DNA from: Sambucus nigra
Lineage: Eukaryota; Streptophyta; Magnoliopsida; Dipsacales; Adoxaceae
NCBI GenBank assembly: GCA_949130495.1
Contig: OX422221.1
Location: forward strand, 29,338,917 to 29,402,916
Length of the DNA stretch: 64,000 nt
Direction of reading: 5' to 3'
Numbering within the stretch: position 1 is the stretch's first letter; each line of letters starts with the position of its first letter. Positions 1-12,300 of this stretch are shown one piece after another. The translations under genes were made by a program, and so were the position numbers. The notes beneath the pieces are model-generated. The model had not been told where the DNA came from, did no database searches, and was given only the letters and a program-made list of their open reading frames with translations.

Positions 1-267
1 CTCGTGGAGCCTTGCCTCATACGCATCAATCAGCCTGTATATCTGCGTGGACCTCGCTGGTCCTTGGCTTTCTCCAGGCTGGCCTTTCTAAGCGAGCCCT
101 CTGATCTGAACGTCAAACTTTTGATCTGATCCTGCGAGAAGCGAGTGGTTCTTGGATATCCCCTGCCTGGGGAGCATTGTTACTGTGACCAGACATTTAG
201 AGCTTTTTTCTGGGTGTGGGCTTTCTCAGGGAAGATAAACGTTTCCCACAGACGGCGCCAATCGTGG
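1..267 (-). mobile_element. Ty3/Gypsy internal 5' end: primer-binding region and gag start, partial
   Basis: Read on the minus strand, positions 261-240 give TTGGCGCCGTCTGTGGGAAA, the usual junction just inside the 5' LTR of plant Tat-like Gypsy elements. The following codons resemble the gag leader of the large element at 49.4 kb: both have an 'AGD(I/V)QE' segment shortly after the junction. The reading frame is broken by stops and the element runs off the left edge of the window, so only the LTR-proximal end is present. The family assignment rests on the junction motif and the similarity to the 49.4 kb element. Confidence 0.6.
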
Positions 268-678
268 TGACAATTATTATTCAACACAAAGAGATAAGAG
301 AAGCGCAACACCAAGCAGAATAAGGAATAAAAAATATCAAGGTCACACAACATACGTGGTTCAGCGAAAATGCCTACGTCCATGGTGGTGCAGTCGATAT
401 TATTTCTATGTGCTCCGGAGAGTGATTACAGAGAATTGCAATGTGTCCTTTGCCCCGGACCTAGGGTTTATTATATACACGTTTATTCCAGTAAGTGGGG
501 GTGTTGGACTCCCCCACGTTTTCCATCTCCTCCTAGAACTTCTCTTTATGGGAACATGGGAAGAGACTAAATCATAATCGATTAAGATATAGAAGGTATG
601 GACTTTGGGCTTCCCCAATTGAGCTACTCGTCCAGGCCCATCACTCTAAGTTCGGGTACCCACACTTAATATATAACA
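268..678 (-). mobile_element. 5' LTR of the left-edge Gypsy element
   Basis: On the minus strand the segment opens TGTTATATATTAAGTG and closes TTGTCA just before the primer-binding junction, giving the TG...CA ends of an LTR of about 411 bp. A TATA-like stretch (TATATAATAAACC on the minus strand, about 465-477) would be its U3/R promoter. The outer boundary is an estimate because the partner LTR lies outside the window. Confidence 0.55.
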
Positions 679-1379
679 AATTTTTCGAAAACATTATTTA
701 AATCCGAACAATGGTTCTTACATTCATAACTTTTTATCTCAATTTTTACATTTGGTTCGTTTTAAAGAAAAATTGAGATGAAAACACTATGATCAACAAG
801 TGACAGGTAAGTGCAGTAGTTAAATAAGCTTGTACTCGTGTGCATTAAAGGACACAATAAGTCAAACATGTAGCAAGTAATCATCAAATCACAACTTAGC
901 ATATATATGAAATGATGTCATGCCTCAAAACACTACAAAACAGTCATGTGGATATGAAATGAATGGGTGATCCGGCCATCTTAAATTTTCATCCATATAA
1001 GGTAAAAAAATTTACAAAACGCTTTTTGCCTTTTTCAAAATTTTATCAAAATTATATCTTTTTTGACTCTTCACCTTTTCATCAAAAACGAAAATCTTTT
1101 TGTACTTCTCAAAAAAATTTAGAAAAATAAAATCTTTTTTGAATATTTCTAATAATATCAAAATGAAAAATATAGATATACAATGATGGTATAATCTAGC
1201 AATAAGAGTGTAAGATATGAACATAATAGGCACCCTATGCTAGAAAACAAGTCTCAACCTCAATCATTAGGCCTGGAGGAGTTCTCAAAAGGAGATGGTA
1301 TCCTAAGAAATTCATCCATCAAATTTCATGAAGTCTTGACTAAATACTCTACTTACTCTCGAAAACTCTCAAAATCTCT
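679..1379. other. AT-rich spacer, no gene seen
   Basis: No coding signal, RNA gene or repeat structure could be supported here. The right part (about 1230-1379) may be the downstream tail of the minus-strand Copia-type gag remnant that follows. Confidence 0.4.
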
Positions 1380-3235
1380 CAAATGATGTGCTCTGCATGC
1401 AGAGTAACATATGTGGGAGTGCGTGCAGAAACTCGTGTGCGAGAATACAGGGGAACATACCTATAAGACACTCTCCCTAGCTTACAACAATACTCTCTAA
1501 GGTGGCCTCTTTGTTTGCAATGGAAACGAACATAAATGGGCTTGGGTCCACCTTCCTCAAAACACCTAAGACGAGCTCTCCTATATGGGTTAGATCTAGG
1601 GCCATAAGGATCCAATACAAACTCGGGAACCGACTTGGGTGCGGCATAGAAAGTGGATACACTGTCATAACCTATTTATTGCCCCTCAACATTACCTAAT
1701 GAGAGACCAATGAGCATCTTTTCTACCTTCTTATGTGTCCTCTAAAGTGACCTTGACCTCCCAGGAACGTTCGAGATCACTATCGAGCTAGGATACACGG
1801 GCTTTAAGTTTCTCACGAGTCTCCAATGAAGATTGAAGATCTCTCGTAATACTAGCCACGGTGTTGGTCAATTCGGTCTTTTTCCTACCTAAACAATCAG
1901 CTGCCCACATAAAGAAATCTTCACCTTCTCGAGTTGACTCACCGACGCCTCACACTCTCTCAAAATTTTCACTTCTTTCTCAAAATCTAATACCCTAAGA
2001 GACAAATCTTTATTTATCTTTTTCGTTTTCAAGATCTCGGTGTAAAGTTCATTAAACGCCTTTTGGAGATCACCTTCTCCCTCACTCAAATTTCCATCCT
2101 CACCCTCACTATCTCCAGAATGAATCAAAACATCTTCGAGGCTTTCAAATTTAGATATGTCTTCATTGGCGTGGGAAAAACTAGAAGTGATAACGTGACT
2201 AGCCATGAACGCAACGCATGGTTTATGTGATGATTCTCCCCGTGACTCAACCGACACGATGTTACTATTGCTAAGAGTGGCCTTATACGCTACTTTCTTG
2301 CCCTTTCTCTTAAGCCTAATGGGACACTCATGTGTTTTGTGTCATTTACGGTCAATCTCTCATAACACCTTATTTGTTCATCTTTCTCTCCACCACTTGT
2401 GCCCTCATTCTTATTTTAATTTTTCTCAAAAATCTTTTCCTTAGAAGAATTTTCTTTGGAAAATTTGAGAAACTTTTTGAAAAATTTCATGAATAGGAGT
2501 CATCAAAATGAAAATTAACTTCAAATTTGTACTCACAAACTTTCTCTTTCTTCTTTTTCTTAATTTGAGTCTTTAAAGCAATCCCTACTTCCTTAGGATT
2601 AATAGTTTTTGGAAACATATCAATCTCATATATTTGAAGATCTCCTACAAGTTCTTCTAACTTAAGAGTGTCTAGGATCCTTAATGAATTAAGTACGGCG
2701 ACCTTAGGAATAAATCTGGCAAGGAGCGACCTCAAAAATTTCTTAACAACTCTTGTCTCAGGAACTTTCTCACCCAAATTAAAAGTAGAATTAACTATGT
2801 CCAACAAATGCGCATAAAATTCATCAAAAGACTCGAACTCTAGGATGGTAATGGTCTCAAATTGGGTGATCAAATTGAATAGCTTGGATGCCTTTACAGC
2901 GTTGGTTCCCTCGTGTGTGAGCTGGAGGTTGTCCCAAGCGTCTTTATACATGGTGCGCGTCATAATGAGGTGGAACTCGTCAGGAGTGACAGCTCCAGAA
3001 ATAGCACTTAAGCCACAAGAGTTAACATTACTCAACTTAAAGTCGTCATCTGTCCATTGAGAGATAGGTTTAGGGCCAACGACATTATCTACCGCCACTG
3101 TGGGTGGAGTTCACCCTCTTTCACAAACTAACCAAACACGTTCATCAATGGCTTTTAAAGCTGAACTCATTCTTGCTTTCCAACTGGCATAATTGAAACC
3201 ATAAAAAATAGACATTCGATTATACAAATTATCCA
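1380..3235 (-). pseudogene. Decayed Copia-type retrotransposon gag (DUF4219/UBN2 class)
   Basis: Starting at 3235 on the minus strand, the translation reads MDNLYNR...F(N)YASWKARM, the N-terminal signature of plant Copia gag proteins. One in-frame stop occurs near 3110. The frame then continues at 3098-2487 with a UBN2-like core (AWDNLQLTHEGT, FYAHLLDIVNSTFNLGE, RFIPKVAVL). Downstream pieces at 2257-1889 (acidic, coiled-coil-like) and 1615-1379 (a zinc-knuckle remnant, RFHCKQRGHLREYCCK, whose first Cys has become Arg) are in other frames. Stops and frameshifts separate the pieces, so this is a dead fragment. No protease, integrase or reverse transcriptase follows. The lineage call rests on the gag alone. 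Confidence 0.75.
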
Positions 3236-3507
3236 TTAAATTTCAGCCTTTTAAAGGTCAATAAAAAAAAAATTAAATTGTTTTAAAACATAAAAATCCA
3301 GCCTCAATTTTTCTAACACATCCCCAATATAAATATGAAAAATTAAGGACTCATAAAAGTTTTATACCTTCATGAGTATAGAGAAGTCTTGAACTTGGAG
3401 ATGTTGGAGTTCAGTTTGACTTATCGGTGCGTGTCGGTTTGTAACGGGATAGGTCAAAGTGCAAATAATTACAAATAAAAAGCCTAAGCTAAAATTTTGC
3501 GCTTACA

Positions 3508-3872
3508 CTCTCCAACATAACTCCTAGCAAAATGTCTATGAACATATCCATTTTTTAAAATAGTAAAAAAATATATTTTCCAACCAAATTCTGTATACGT
3601 GATCTCCATAACGAGATCATCGACAAAAGAATTTATCCAAAAATACAACTTGAAAGTGGTTGAGATGATGATCACAAGTTTCAACGGTTAAAAAAACACG
3701 TATTCATGCAATTTTCAAATCACCAACTTTCAAGTTATATTATTTGATGAATGTTTTGTAGATGATCTCCTCATTATGGAGATCATGAATACGAAAGTTG
3801 GTTGAAAAATATATTTTTTTAACTATTTTTAAAAAAATGGTATGTTCATATGTATGTTACAAAGAGGTGTGT
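3508..3872. mobile_element. Foldback MITE A (hairpin element)
   Basis: A left arm of about 95 bp beginning near 3525 (ATGAACATATCC...) is the reverse complement, with mismatches, of a right arm ending near 3868 (...GGTATGTTCATA). Both arms contain A/T runs and the paired GAGATCAT / ATGATCTC motif. No coding capacity. Exact ends and target duplication are not clear. Confidence 0.6.
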
Positions 3873-3895
3873 AATCTCATTGTGTGTGTGTGTGT

Positions 3896-4282
3896 AGTCA
3901 GGGTCTCCAACATACCTTCTGGCAACATACCTATGAACATACCCATTTTTTAAAATAATAAAAAATAATAATTTTGAGATGATATTTTTTATATGGGTCA
4001 TTATATTTCAGTGTGCCCTATAAAAAAATCAACTGAAAATAATGTTTTTTGTTATTTTTAAAAAATAGGTTTAAAAACTGAGAGTTTTTGCCCTTTAAAA
4101 TTGTCAGTTTTTTTACCTATTTTTTAAAAATAACAAAACATATTATTTTGAGTTGATTATTTTTACAGTGACAAGTTGAAATATCATGAACCCGTATAAA
4201 AAAATATCAACTCAAAATTATTTTTTTTACTATTTTAAAAAAAACTAGGTATGTTTAATGAGTTATGTTGGAGACCCTGACT
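3896..4282. mobile_element. Foldback MITE B (hairpin element)
   Basis: The left end AGTCAGGGTCTCCAACATA is repeated inverted at the right end as TATGTTGGAGACCCTGACT, flanking about 387 bp of palindromic AT-rich sequence. Its internal arms (CCATTTTTTAAAATAATAAA and partner) resemble those of elements A and D, so the three probably belong to one superfamily. Non-coding. Confidence 0.75.
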
Positions 4283-5379
4283 CATATACATATATATATA
4301 TATTGCTCTAGTCCACATATATTTTTTGGGCCCTTATTGCTTAATGTGTATTTTATAAGTTAGAGTATACACAAACTTAACACATAAGTTCTAAAAATTC
4401 GTGTACATATTATAAAATTCTGGGTACAAATTATAATATCTTCCCCAAAAAAATGTATACTTTACAAAATTTATTGTCTACGTTACTGAAAATCGGTTCA
4501 TGTATATTATAAAAACTTGTGTATACATTATTAAAGGAGATCTTAGTGCCCAAAAAATATGTCAATTGACTAGAACCGAAAAAAATTACCAAGCAAAAAG
4601 TATAAAACCATAAAAAATAAAAAAAAATAAGCATTTATGCTTTGACGGGATGGAATCCTTGTGGATTCATCACAAAAAATTGGACCCATTTTTAGTGCTC
4701 ATGAGGAGGGTTTTTTTTCCTTTGCCACGTCTTTTTATTTTTCATTTAGGGCTTACTTTGTCGGCTCATCATGTTTTCCCATTGAAAGTTTCAATTTCAA
4801 ATTTTACTTTTGTATTACTTAATCCTTGTACGGGAACAACTGAGCCAAATGTGGCGCATGCTCTATACTTTTCTCATGTTTCATTAAAAATATTTCTTAT
4901 AGGCCACCAAAAAATTGCATTCAATTACAAAGGAGAAAAAGATTTTAAAAAGAAAAAAAATCCACTAATTTTCCAACTTTTCATGAAAATGAGCTATCGT
5001 TTTAAGTTTTTTTCTTCTTCCAATTTTTCAATCACACGGGCAAGGTGTAATTAGAACAATTAGTGATGAAATAGAAACCCTGCTGTGAAGATATTTCAAA
5101 TGTAGACTGAATCGTTTGAAAAACTTAAAAAAGCACAATTAAGATAACACTACATAGAAATTCAAACCTCCTCATAATAAAAGAATATCTTATAATTGGT
5201 TCATTTCATGTGTTTCAACTCCAATAAAGGACTACAAGATTTACTCCAATACTCAAAAAGTAGATACCCAACAATACAGAAACAAATCAACTATAATTAC
5301 TTTAACCCCATACTCAACATGCCACGCGAGGGATAGCCTATTATGCAATTATCGTCGGGGGCAAAGTAACAGTCAAGTA
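4283..5379. other. Intergenic AT-rich sequence and COG4 3' flank
   Basis: This lies downstream of the COG4 stop codon and should contain its 3' UTR and polyadenylation region, though I found no convincing poly(A) signal. An open frame of 134 codons on the plus strand (4650-5054) has no recognisable domain and low-complexity F/K-rich stretches; I do not call it a gene. Confidence 0.4.
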
Positions 5380-6009
5380 TTACAATTTAAGAGCAGCTAT
5401 CGCTTCGGGTTTAAAATCGATCCTCAAACCCAACACTCTCCTCACCTCAGCTGGAGTTAGTCTCCAGGTCATCGGACCCGAATTCTCACCCCAGAAATCA
5501 AGAATCTCGGAGACTTTTTCTAAGTTAAGGATAGTTGCCATTTGTGTAAGACGGGCAAACTTGTCTCTGACAGTTCTTTGAGTCATGCCGGATAAATGGC
5601 TAACGAGCGCCCTAGCATCCCTGTCGAGTTGGAGACCCCCAAGCTGACTAAATCTCTTTTGCATCATTATTACTTCGAGCCGTTTTACAAGGAAGTCGAT
5701 GACTAAATGAACAAACGCGTCGTAATTATTGGCGGTCATTAGAGGTTGGAGCCACCCCACGTTGGTTTCGACAGCATGGAGAAGTCTTTGGACCCACGGG
5801 TCGTTTACCTCGTTGTCCGCGTATTCGGACTCGGAAAGCTCGTAACTGATGGTGGCCACGGTGTCTAGGAGTGGGCGGATTCGGGGGGTTACGCTTGCTA
5901 CGAGTTGTTCAAGTCCGACGTTTAAGGCTTTCTTGAAGCTGTTACTCATTTCGCCTAGTTCGGATAAGCACGATTTGACTCTCTCTCTATCCACTGGTGT
6001 AGGGAATGC
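5380..6009 (-). CDS. COG4: COG4 coding exon 2 (residues 529-737, C-terminal domain)
   Basis: The exon starts GCA TTC CCT after TTGCAG, so the join reads ...RCAE|AFPTPVDRERVK, matching the plant family. It ends ...EAIAALKL and a TAA stop (5382-5380). It is the most conserved part of the protein: NEVNDPWVQRLLHAVE, LQPLMTANNYDAFVHLVIDF, KRLEVIMMQKRFSQLGGLQL and the DKFARLTQMATILNLE / WGENSGPMTWRLTPAEV segment that forms the C-terminal domain of human COG4. The apparent ATG at 6015 lies in the intron acceptor context and is not a real start. Confidence 0.95.
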   Translation of the reverse strand, partial: AFPTPVDRERVKSCLSELGEMSNSFKKALNVGLEQLVASVTPRIRPLLDTVATISYELSESEYADNEVNDPWVQRLLHAVETNVGWLQPLMTANNYDAFVHLVIDFLVKRLEVIMMQKRFSQLGGLQLDRDARALVSHLSGMTQRTVRDKFARLTQMATILNLEKVSEILDFWGENSGPMTWRLTPAEVRRVLGLRIDFKPEAIAALKL

Positions 6010-6328
6010 CTGCAATTAAATTCCGACTTGTTAACACGTAATCTTGGAACAAAAACCACATAAATAACCATTGAAATGAGTTTTTGTATTCTTGAAAAAA
6101 GTCATGGTGTTTCTCTTATATTGAAATGAAAGAAAAGCTTTGAGGATTTCATAATCTAGGAAGTCAAATTCTAGGATGTTTCTCATACTTTTTTTTATAT
6201 AACAGTTTCAGAAGAGCCTTAAAAGAGTTCATTTATAGAACTAAATAAATTTCTCCATTTGCAAGGTCTGATCAAAAATAAATAAATAAACCACAGAGCT
6301 AAACTTAATATTACTCTCGACAGCAATA

Positions 6329-6394
<66 letters not shown>

Positions 6395-9300
6395 GAAGAC
6401 AACTCAGCACAATAAACTCTACTCTCAACTTCTTGAATTTGGTTACACGGTATTTAGTTTCTTCAATTAAGGAGCATGTACACTTCCAAACAAACGACGT
6501 ATTCAGATTAAAAACATTCCAGATACCGATACTGCATACATTCACGTAATTTCTACTACATATTAATATCTAATTCTATATTTCAAACAAGTTGGCAGAA
6601 ATTTGTTGAAAACTTGCCAAAACGTTACCAACAACGATTGGATATGAGATATGACTTCGTGCGAGGACAAAGCAATGTTACCTGGATAGTGGGTCAATTG
6701 GGTACATGGTACGGGTACCGGAATGGGGTACTTTGCTTTAGCCAGTAAGCAGTACTGTGGGAGTATGCTTAGTTGGCTCACTACTTCAAATCACAAGGGT
6801 TGTGTACTTTTAATATTATAGTCATGTATTTTGTCAAAATTCATGTACACCACCAATATAGAAAGTTCCCTAAGAATGTATGTAGTGGATAATCTCAATA
6901 TTCTATAATAACTATTGAAATTATGTGTATATGTATATCTGTTGAAAAGTATTTTTTCTTCCCCTTTATTCTATTGTTGAATTCAAAGTTTGTCTTCTAA
7001 GTAATACGAACTAATATAGTCAATGTTAAATTTGGGCATGCAATTTTTGGAGACCCGAATCGAGAACCCGACATAATTCGGGCTGTACGACCTCGGATCG
7101 CGGTACGTAGAAAGCTGTAGTGATCCCAGTAACTATGAGACGAAGTATAATTGTTATAGTGGAGATGGGAGGGGAGAATAAATCATCATAGTTATGTATA
7201 CGGATATATACTATATATAAACATGATTACATTTCCAATTATTGACACGGACGCACAACATAAACATAGTACTTATTAGGTATTTTTTTACAAAACATAG
7301 TGACTGATCCATAAGTTATAGGTTTCATGTTAAAACCATATGATACTAGATTTACTGTCATATGAAAATTTTTGTTGTGGAAATAAGATATATGGACATA
7401 TCTTACATAGCAATCACCGGGGCACTTTTGTCCATATGAGTCACTTATCCTAAGAACCAAATTGGGGAAGATCTTTCGTTCTACTACATGATAAATGTGC
7501 ACGACTCTCATTGGCAATAAAAGCATATTCCCTCTCCCCTCACATGCTCTAGACGAATATTCTCCAAGCAAGTCAAAACAGATGTGTCATGTGCACTGGG
7601 ACCCACAATTGTCCTAGACTCTGTACTTCAGAGAGAGCATTAGGGTTTCTAGCGAAGAAAGACCTTGTGAGCACCATTGATAGTGAGTGAGTTCCGGAGA
7701 GAGAGAGAGATTACCGTATTTTGTGTTATCCTTATAGTGGAAAGCACACCTGCACACATGGATGTAGGTCAAGTTAGGGGTTGAACTGCGGCTTTAAGCC
7801 ATAGTTCTGAATAATGGTTTGGGGGTGATTTGTATGAAGTGGTGTTCAGAAAAGAGTGGACAAGTGTACGTTGTGGATGTCTTTGTAAATAATATCATCA
7901 TTTACAATCTCTTTGGTTAAAGACATCCTTTTTACATTGGAGATTAATGGATATAATTGTCCGTGCAAAAAGCAATGTACTATATACACAAACATTAATA
8001 AATAAATAAAGGTCGTACTCAGGCTCCCGCTTAACTGCAGGGTTTGGAAGAGGTGGATATCGGCTAGCCTTACCCCCACCGTATATGGAGACCCCCATAT
8101 ATGGATAGGTTGCTCCCATGTCTCGAACCCAAGACCAACTGCAGCTTTGGCAAGGGCACTTGCCATCGCACCAAGGTAAGACCTCTACAAACATTAGTAA
8201 ATACAATTTTATATTTTTATCATTATTAATATTTTATTACCCTACGCATCCGTATCCTATTATTTTGATATTCTTCAATCGGAAAACTTCCACTGTAACA
8301 CACCAGCAATCCGCAGACCGCACTTGTGCTTTATAGGATTTATCAGTTAAAGAGCCCCACCTTTACTACTTGAACTAAGGCCAATATGTCTCACTTTGTA
8401 GAGAAAATTACAATCACACCCTTACATTTATAGAAAAAAATTCCGCATGAATTGAAGAAATGAACTCCCTGAAGAAACACAGAAAAGTAACATTCCACCA
8501 AATCTTAACAGAGGAAAATAAGAAACCCCATACAACATTCTGTTATGCTTATACCAGCAGCATGGATGCACAAGTAAACCAATAAACCCGGTGAACCAAA
8601 CCAACAAGACATGAACGGATTGGTTTGGTTCGTCGGATTGATTCTAGCTATCCCCATACTGCCTAAAACTCTAGAAATTTGTGAACTTTGGAAAAACAGT
8701 AGATGCACATATTTTGATTCTAGCCTACAGCTCGTCGGCTCAACCGAACAAAACACAAACCAAATGTCATACCCAACTCCATCTATAAAGTATGCATCAT
8801 ATAAAGGACAGTTATTTGAGGATTTAGCGTATAGACAGCTTTCTGATGTGGGATAACTAGATCAGCCTACGTTGTTCTTTTGCCTCACATCAAGTTAAGA
8901 ACAAAAGCTTTCTGTGGCGTTCTCTATGCTGATTTTTATTGGGCGCAACACTGGCTCAGCTTCACCAAACTAAGTTTTGACTATAAAAATAAAACTCATG
9001 TTCAAATTTAAATTTGGACAGTTAAACAGCGAACTAGTTATGCCTAATTTTTAAATATCATTTATAACAGTTAAAAGTTTAATGCTCCATAATTAATTTG
9101 GAAAAAACTGAGAGCTGGTCAACGTTGTTTTGGTTCTGGGATTGGTTTGAAAAAACACGAACCCAAACCATGTGTGCCCCTGGTTGGCCATCAAACCCGA
9201 CCATGTGGGGGTCTCAATCACTTGTTAATATGCTAGTTTGGCACTTAATACTCAACTCAACTCAACTCAACAAAGCCTTTTTCCCAATTATTTGGGGTCG

Positions 9301-12300
9301 GCTACATGAATCCTATTTTTCCATTTCATTCTGTCCAGTGCAATATCTTCGGTTAAACCACATGACATCATGTCCTTTTTTATAATATCCCACCAAGTCA
9401 ATTTAGGCCTACCTCTACCCCTTGTGTTACCATCAATACTAACTAAATCACTCCTCCTTACGTGTCCAAACCATCTAAGTCGATTTTCTCTCAATTTATC
9501 TTCTATAGGAGCTACTTTTACCGTTTCACGAATTTGTTCATTTTTAATTTTATCCTTTCGAATTTTACCACAAATCCATCTTAGCATTCGCATCTCCGCC
9601 ATACTCATTTTCTGCACATTTTGTTTCTTGGTTGCTCAACACTCTGTCCCATATAACATGGCGGATCTAATGGTCGTCCTATAATATTTACCTTTTAACT
9701 TCAAAGGTATACGCCTATCACACAAAACGCCGGTAGCACTTCTCCACTTAACCTTGCTCTAATCCTATGAGTAACATCATCACTAATATCTCCATCTTTT
9801 TGGATAATTGATCCTAAATAACGAAAATTATCGTTTCTAGGTATCTCTTGGCACTCCAATTTCACCACATCTCCATTTGTCCTCCTATTACTACTAAAAT
9901 TGCACTCCACATATTCTGTTTTAGTTCTGCTTATTTTAAATCCTCTTGTTTTTAAAGTTTCTCTCCACAATTCCAACCTAGCATTAAACCTTGTCTTAGT
10001 CTCATCCACTAAAACAATATCATCTGCAAATAGCATACACCATGGCACCTCATCTTGTATTTGTCCAGTCAACTCATCCATAACAAGCGCAAAGAGATAA
10101 GGACTTAATGCTGAGCCTTGGTGTAGACCTACCGTAATTGAAAATTCACTACTTTCTCCGGCTATGTTCTTACTGTAGTCATCGCACCATCATACATATC
10201 CTTGATCACATCAATATATTTGCGAGTCACTCCTCTTTTATGTAGAACCCACCATATTATATCTTTGGGCATCCTATCATACGCCTTCTCCAAATCTATA
10301 AAAATCATATGAAGATCCTTCTTTTTCTCCCTATACCTCTCCATTAATCTCCTCAATAAATTGATTGCTTCCATTGTTGACCTCCCAGGCATAAACTCAA
10401 ATTGATTCTCAGATACTGTTATCTTTAATCTCAATTTATATTCAATCACTCTCTCCCAAAGTTTCATTGTATGACTCATTAACTTAATACCACAATAATT
10501 TGAACAACTTTGTATGTCCCCTTTATTTTATTAAATAGGTACTAAAACACTTTTTCTCCATTCATCAGGCATCCTATTAGTCATTAAAATTCTATTGAAT
10601 AATTTTGTAAGCCATGATACTCCATCCTCCCCTAAGCACTTCCAAACCTCAATAGGGATACCATCTGGTCCTAAATCCTTCCCTGTTTTCATCTTTTTTA
10701 GAACAATCCTGACCTCTGTTGTCCTAATTCTGCGAAAAAATATATTTTCTCGAGTCTCCCTAAGTTCCTCTATATCTAATCTACTCCCATTATCTCCATT
10801 TAATAACCTCTCAAAGTAGTTTTTCCATCTTTCCATAATTTCATCATCTTTGACTAGGGCTCTCAAATCATCACTTTTGATACACTTAACGTTTTTAAAA
10901 TCTTTTGTTTTCCTGTCCCTAAGTTTAGCAAGTTTATAAATACTTTTTCCCCTTCTTGTGTACCTAATTTTGTATAAAGATCATTTTACGCTTTTAACTT
11001 GGCATCTCTTACCACTTTCTTAACTTCCTTTTTAGCCCGTTTATATTTCTCAAAATTTTCTTCATTTCTATTTGTTTGCCATGTTTTAAAGCACTCCCTT
11101 TTAATTTTTACTATATTTTGTACTTCTTCATTCCACCTCCAAGTTTCTTTAGACTGTGGCCCCTTGCCTTTTGATTCTCCAAAAATTTCTCTTGATATTC
11201 TCCTAATGCATGTGGCCATCTTATTCCACATTATGTTTTTCAGTATTCCATGTTGCTTCATTTAATAATTTATCTTTAAATAGTTCTAATTTCTCTCCTT
11301 TTAAGTTCCACCACCTAATTCGTGGGTTAATCTTCAATTTTCGCACTCGTGGTTGATTTTTAATATTTACAGAATACTATACAGAATAATAATATACAAA
11401 ATAATCTACACAAGAATTTGGAGTGACAAAGTGGTAGCAAGCTGGCAACTCACCCTTGCTCAAATGAGTCTAGATAACTTTTTACACTAAGCTAGAACAA
11501 GGTAGCTAGGGAGGTGATGAGCGTATGTTTTATACCTACAAGAAGCACAAAGAGCAATGAACTTGTCTTTTTCACATCTATATCCCATAATTATCATATA
11601 ACAGTTGGGGACCACACCCATCTATTAATCTCTAGCCTATTAACAGATCAGATTCGGACCATATCAAGGCCAATCCATATTCATTTATCAAGAACTTATC
11701 AGACCATATAAGATTTGGATTATATAACGAATCACCAAAATTCCAATCCATAGCCGAATCATAAAGGATCCGGATCGAAACTGATATCACATTTATTTTT
11801 TTGATAATTGTGATAATAACACAATTAACATTAAAATAATAACAGATTTGGGAAGTAATATTTATTTCTAAATGCAATAATAATCAAGAGATTGTATAAA
11901 CAAAGGCATAAGATTGAAAACATTATATACGTCAAATATAATTTCGCATTTGTTTATCATACCCTATCAGATTGGATTCTTAGCAGATCGGATTGGATTA
12001 TCGGTTATCGAATTACACAACACCAATTCATATCTGAATAAATACATCAGATTCGGATAGGATTTATATTAAAATCCGATCCATTGACAGACCTAATCCA
12101 CTATGCCTTTGGAGAGGTCAAGATATGGATCGAGATCAGCTTGAGGGAGCACATGTGATTCCCCGCATCTATTTATTGCCTATTAGGCTTCTCAAAGACT
12201 AGGGTACTACTGTAGTAAAACTCCGGAAGGAATTTGCTACAATCTGATCACCCACAATCTACCCATTTTTCTAATATATTGGATCTGTCTAGGCCACTCC

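Noticed and set aside
4650..5054. 134-codon open frame downstream of COG4
   Set aside because: No recognisable domain, low-complexity Phe/Lys-rich stretches, AT-rich context and no splice or start context; likely chance.
6219..6545. Minus-strand frame with (SL)n(THTH)n
   Set aside because: Created by the GT/GA microsatellite.
8110..8185. tRNA gene, because of box A/box B-like sequence
   Set aside because: The sequence does not fold as a tRNA; flanking duplication and tail show it is a SINE.
11633..12098. Full hAT element call
   Set aside because: Ends resemble diverged inverted repeats but no 8-bp target duplication matches; kept only as a possibility.
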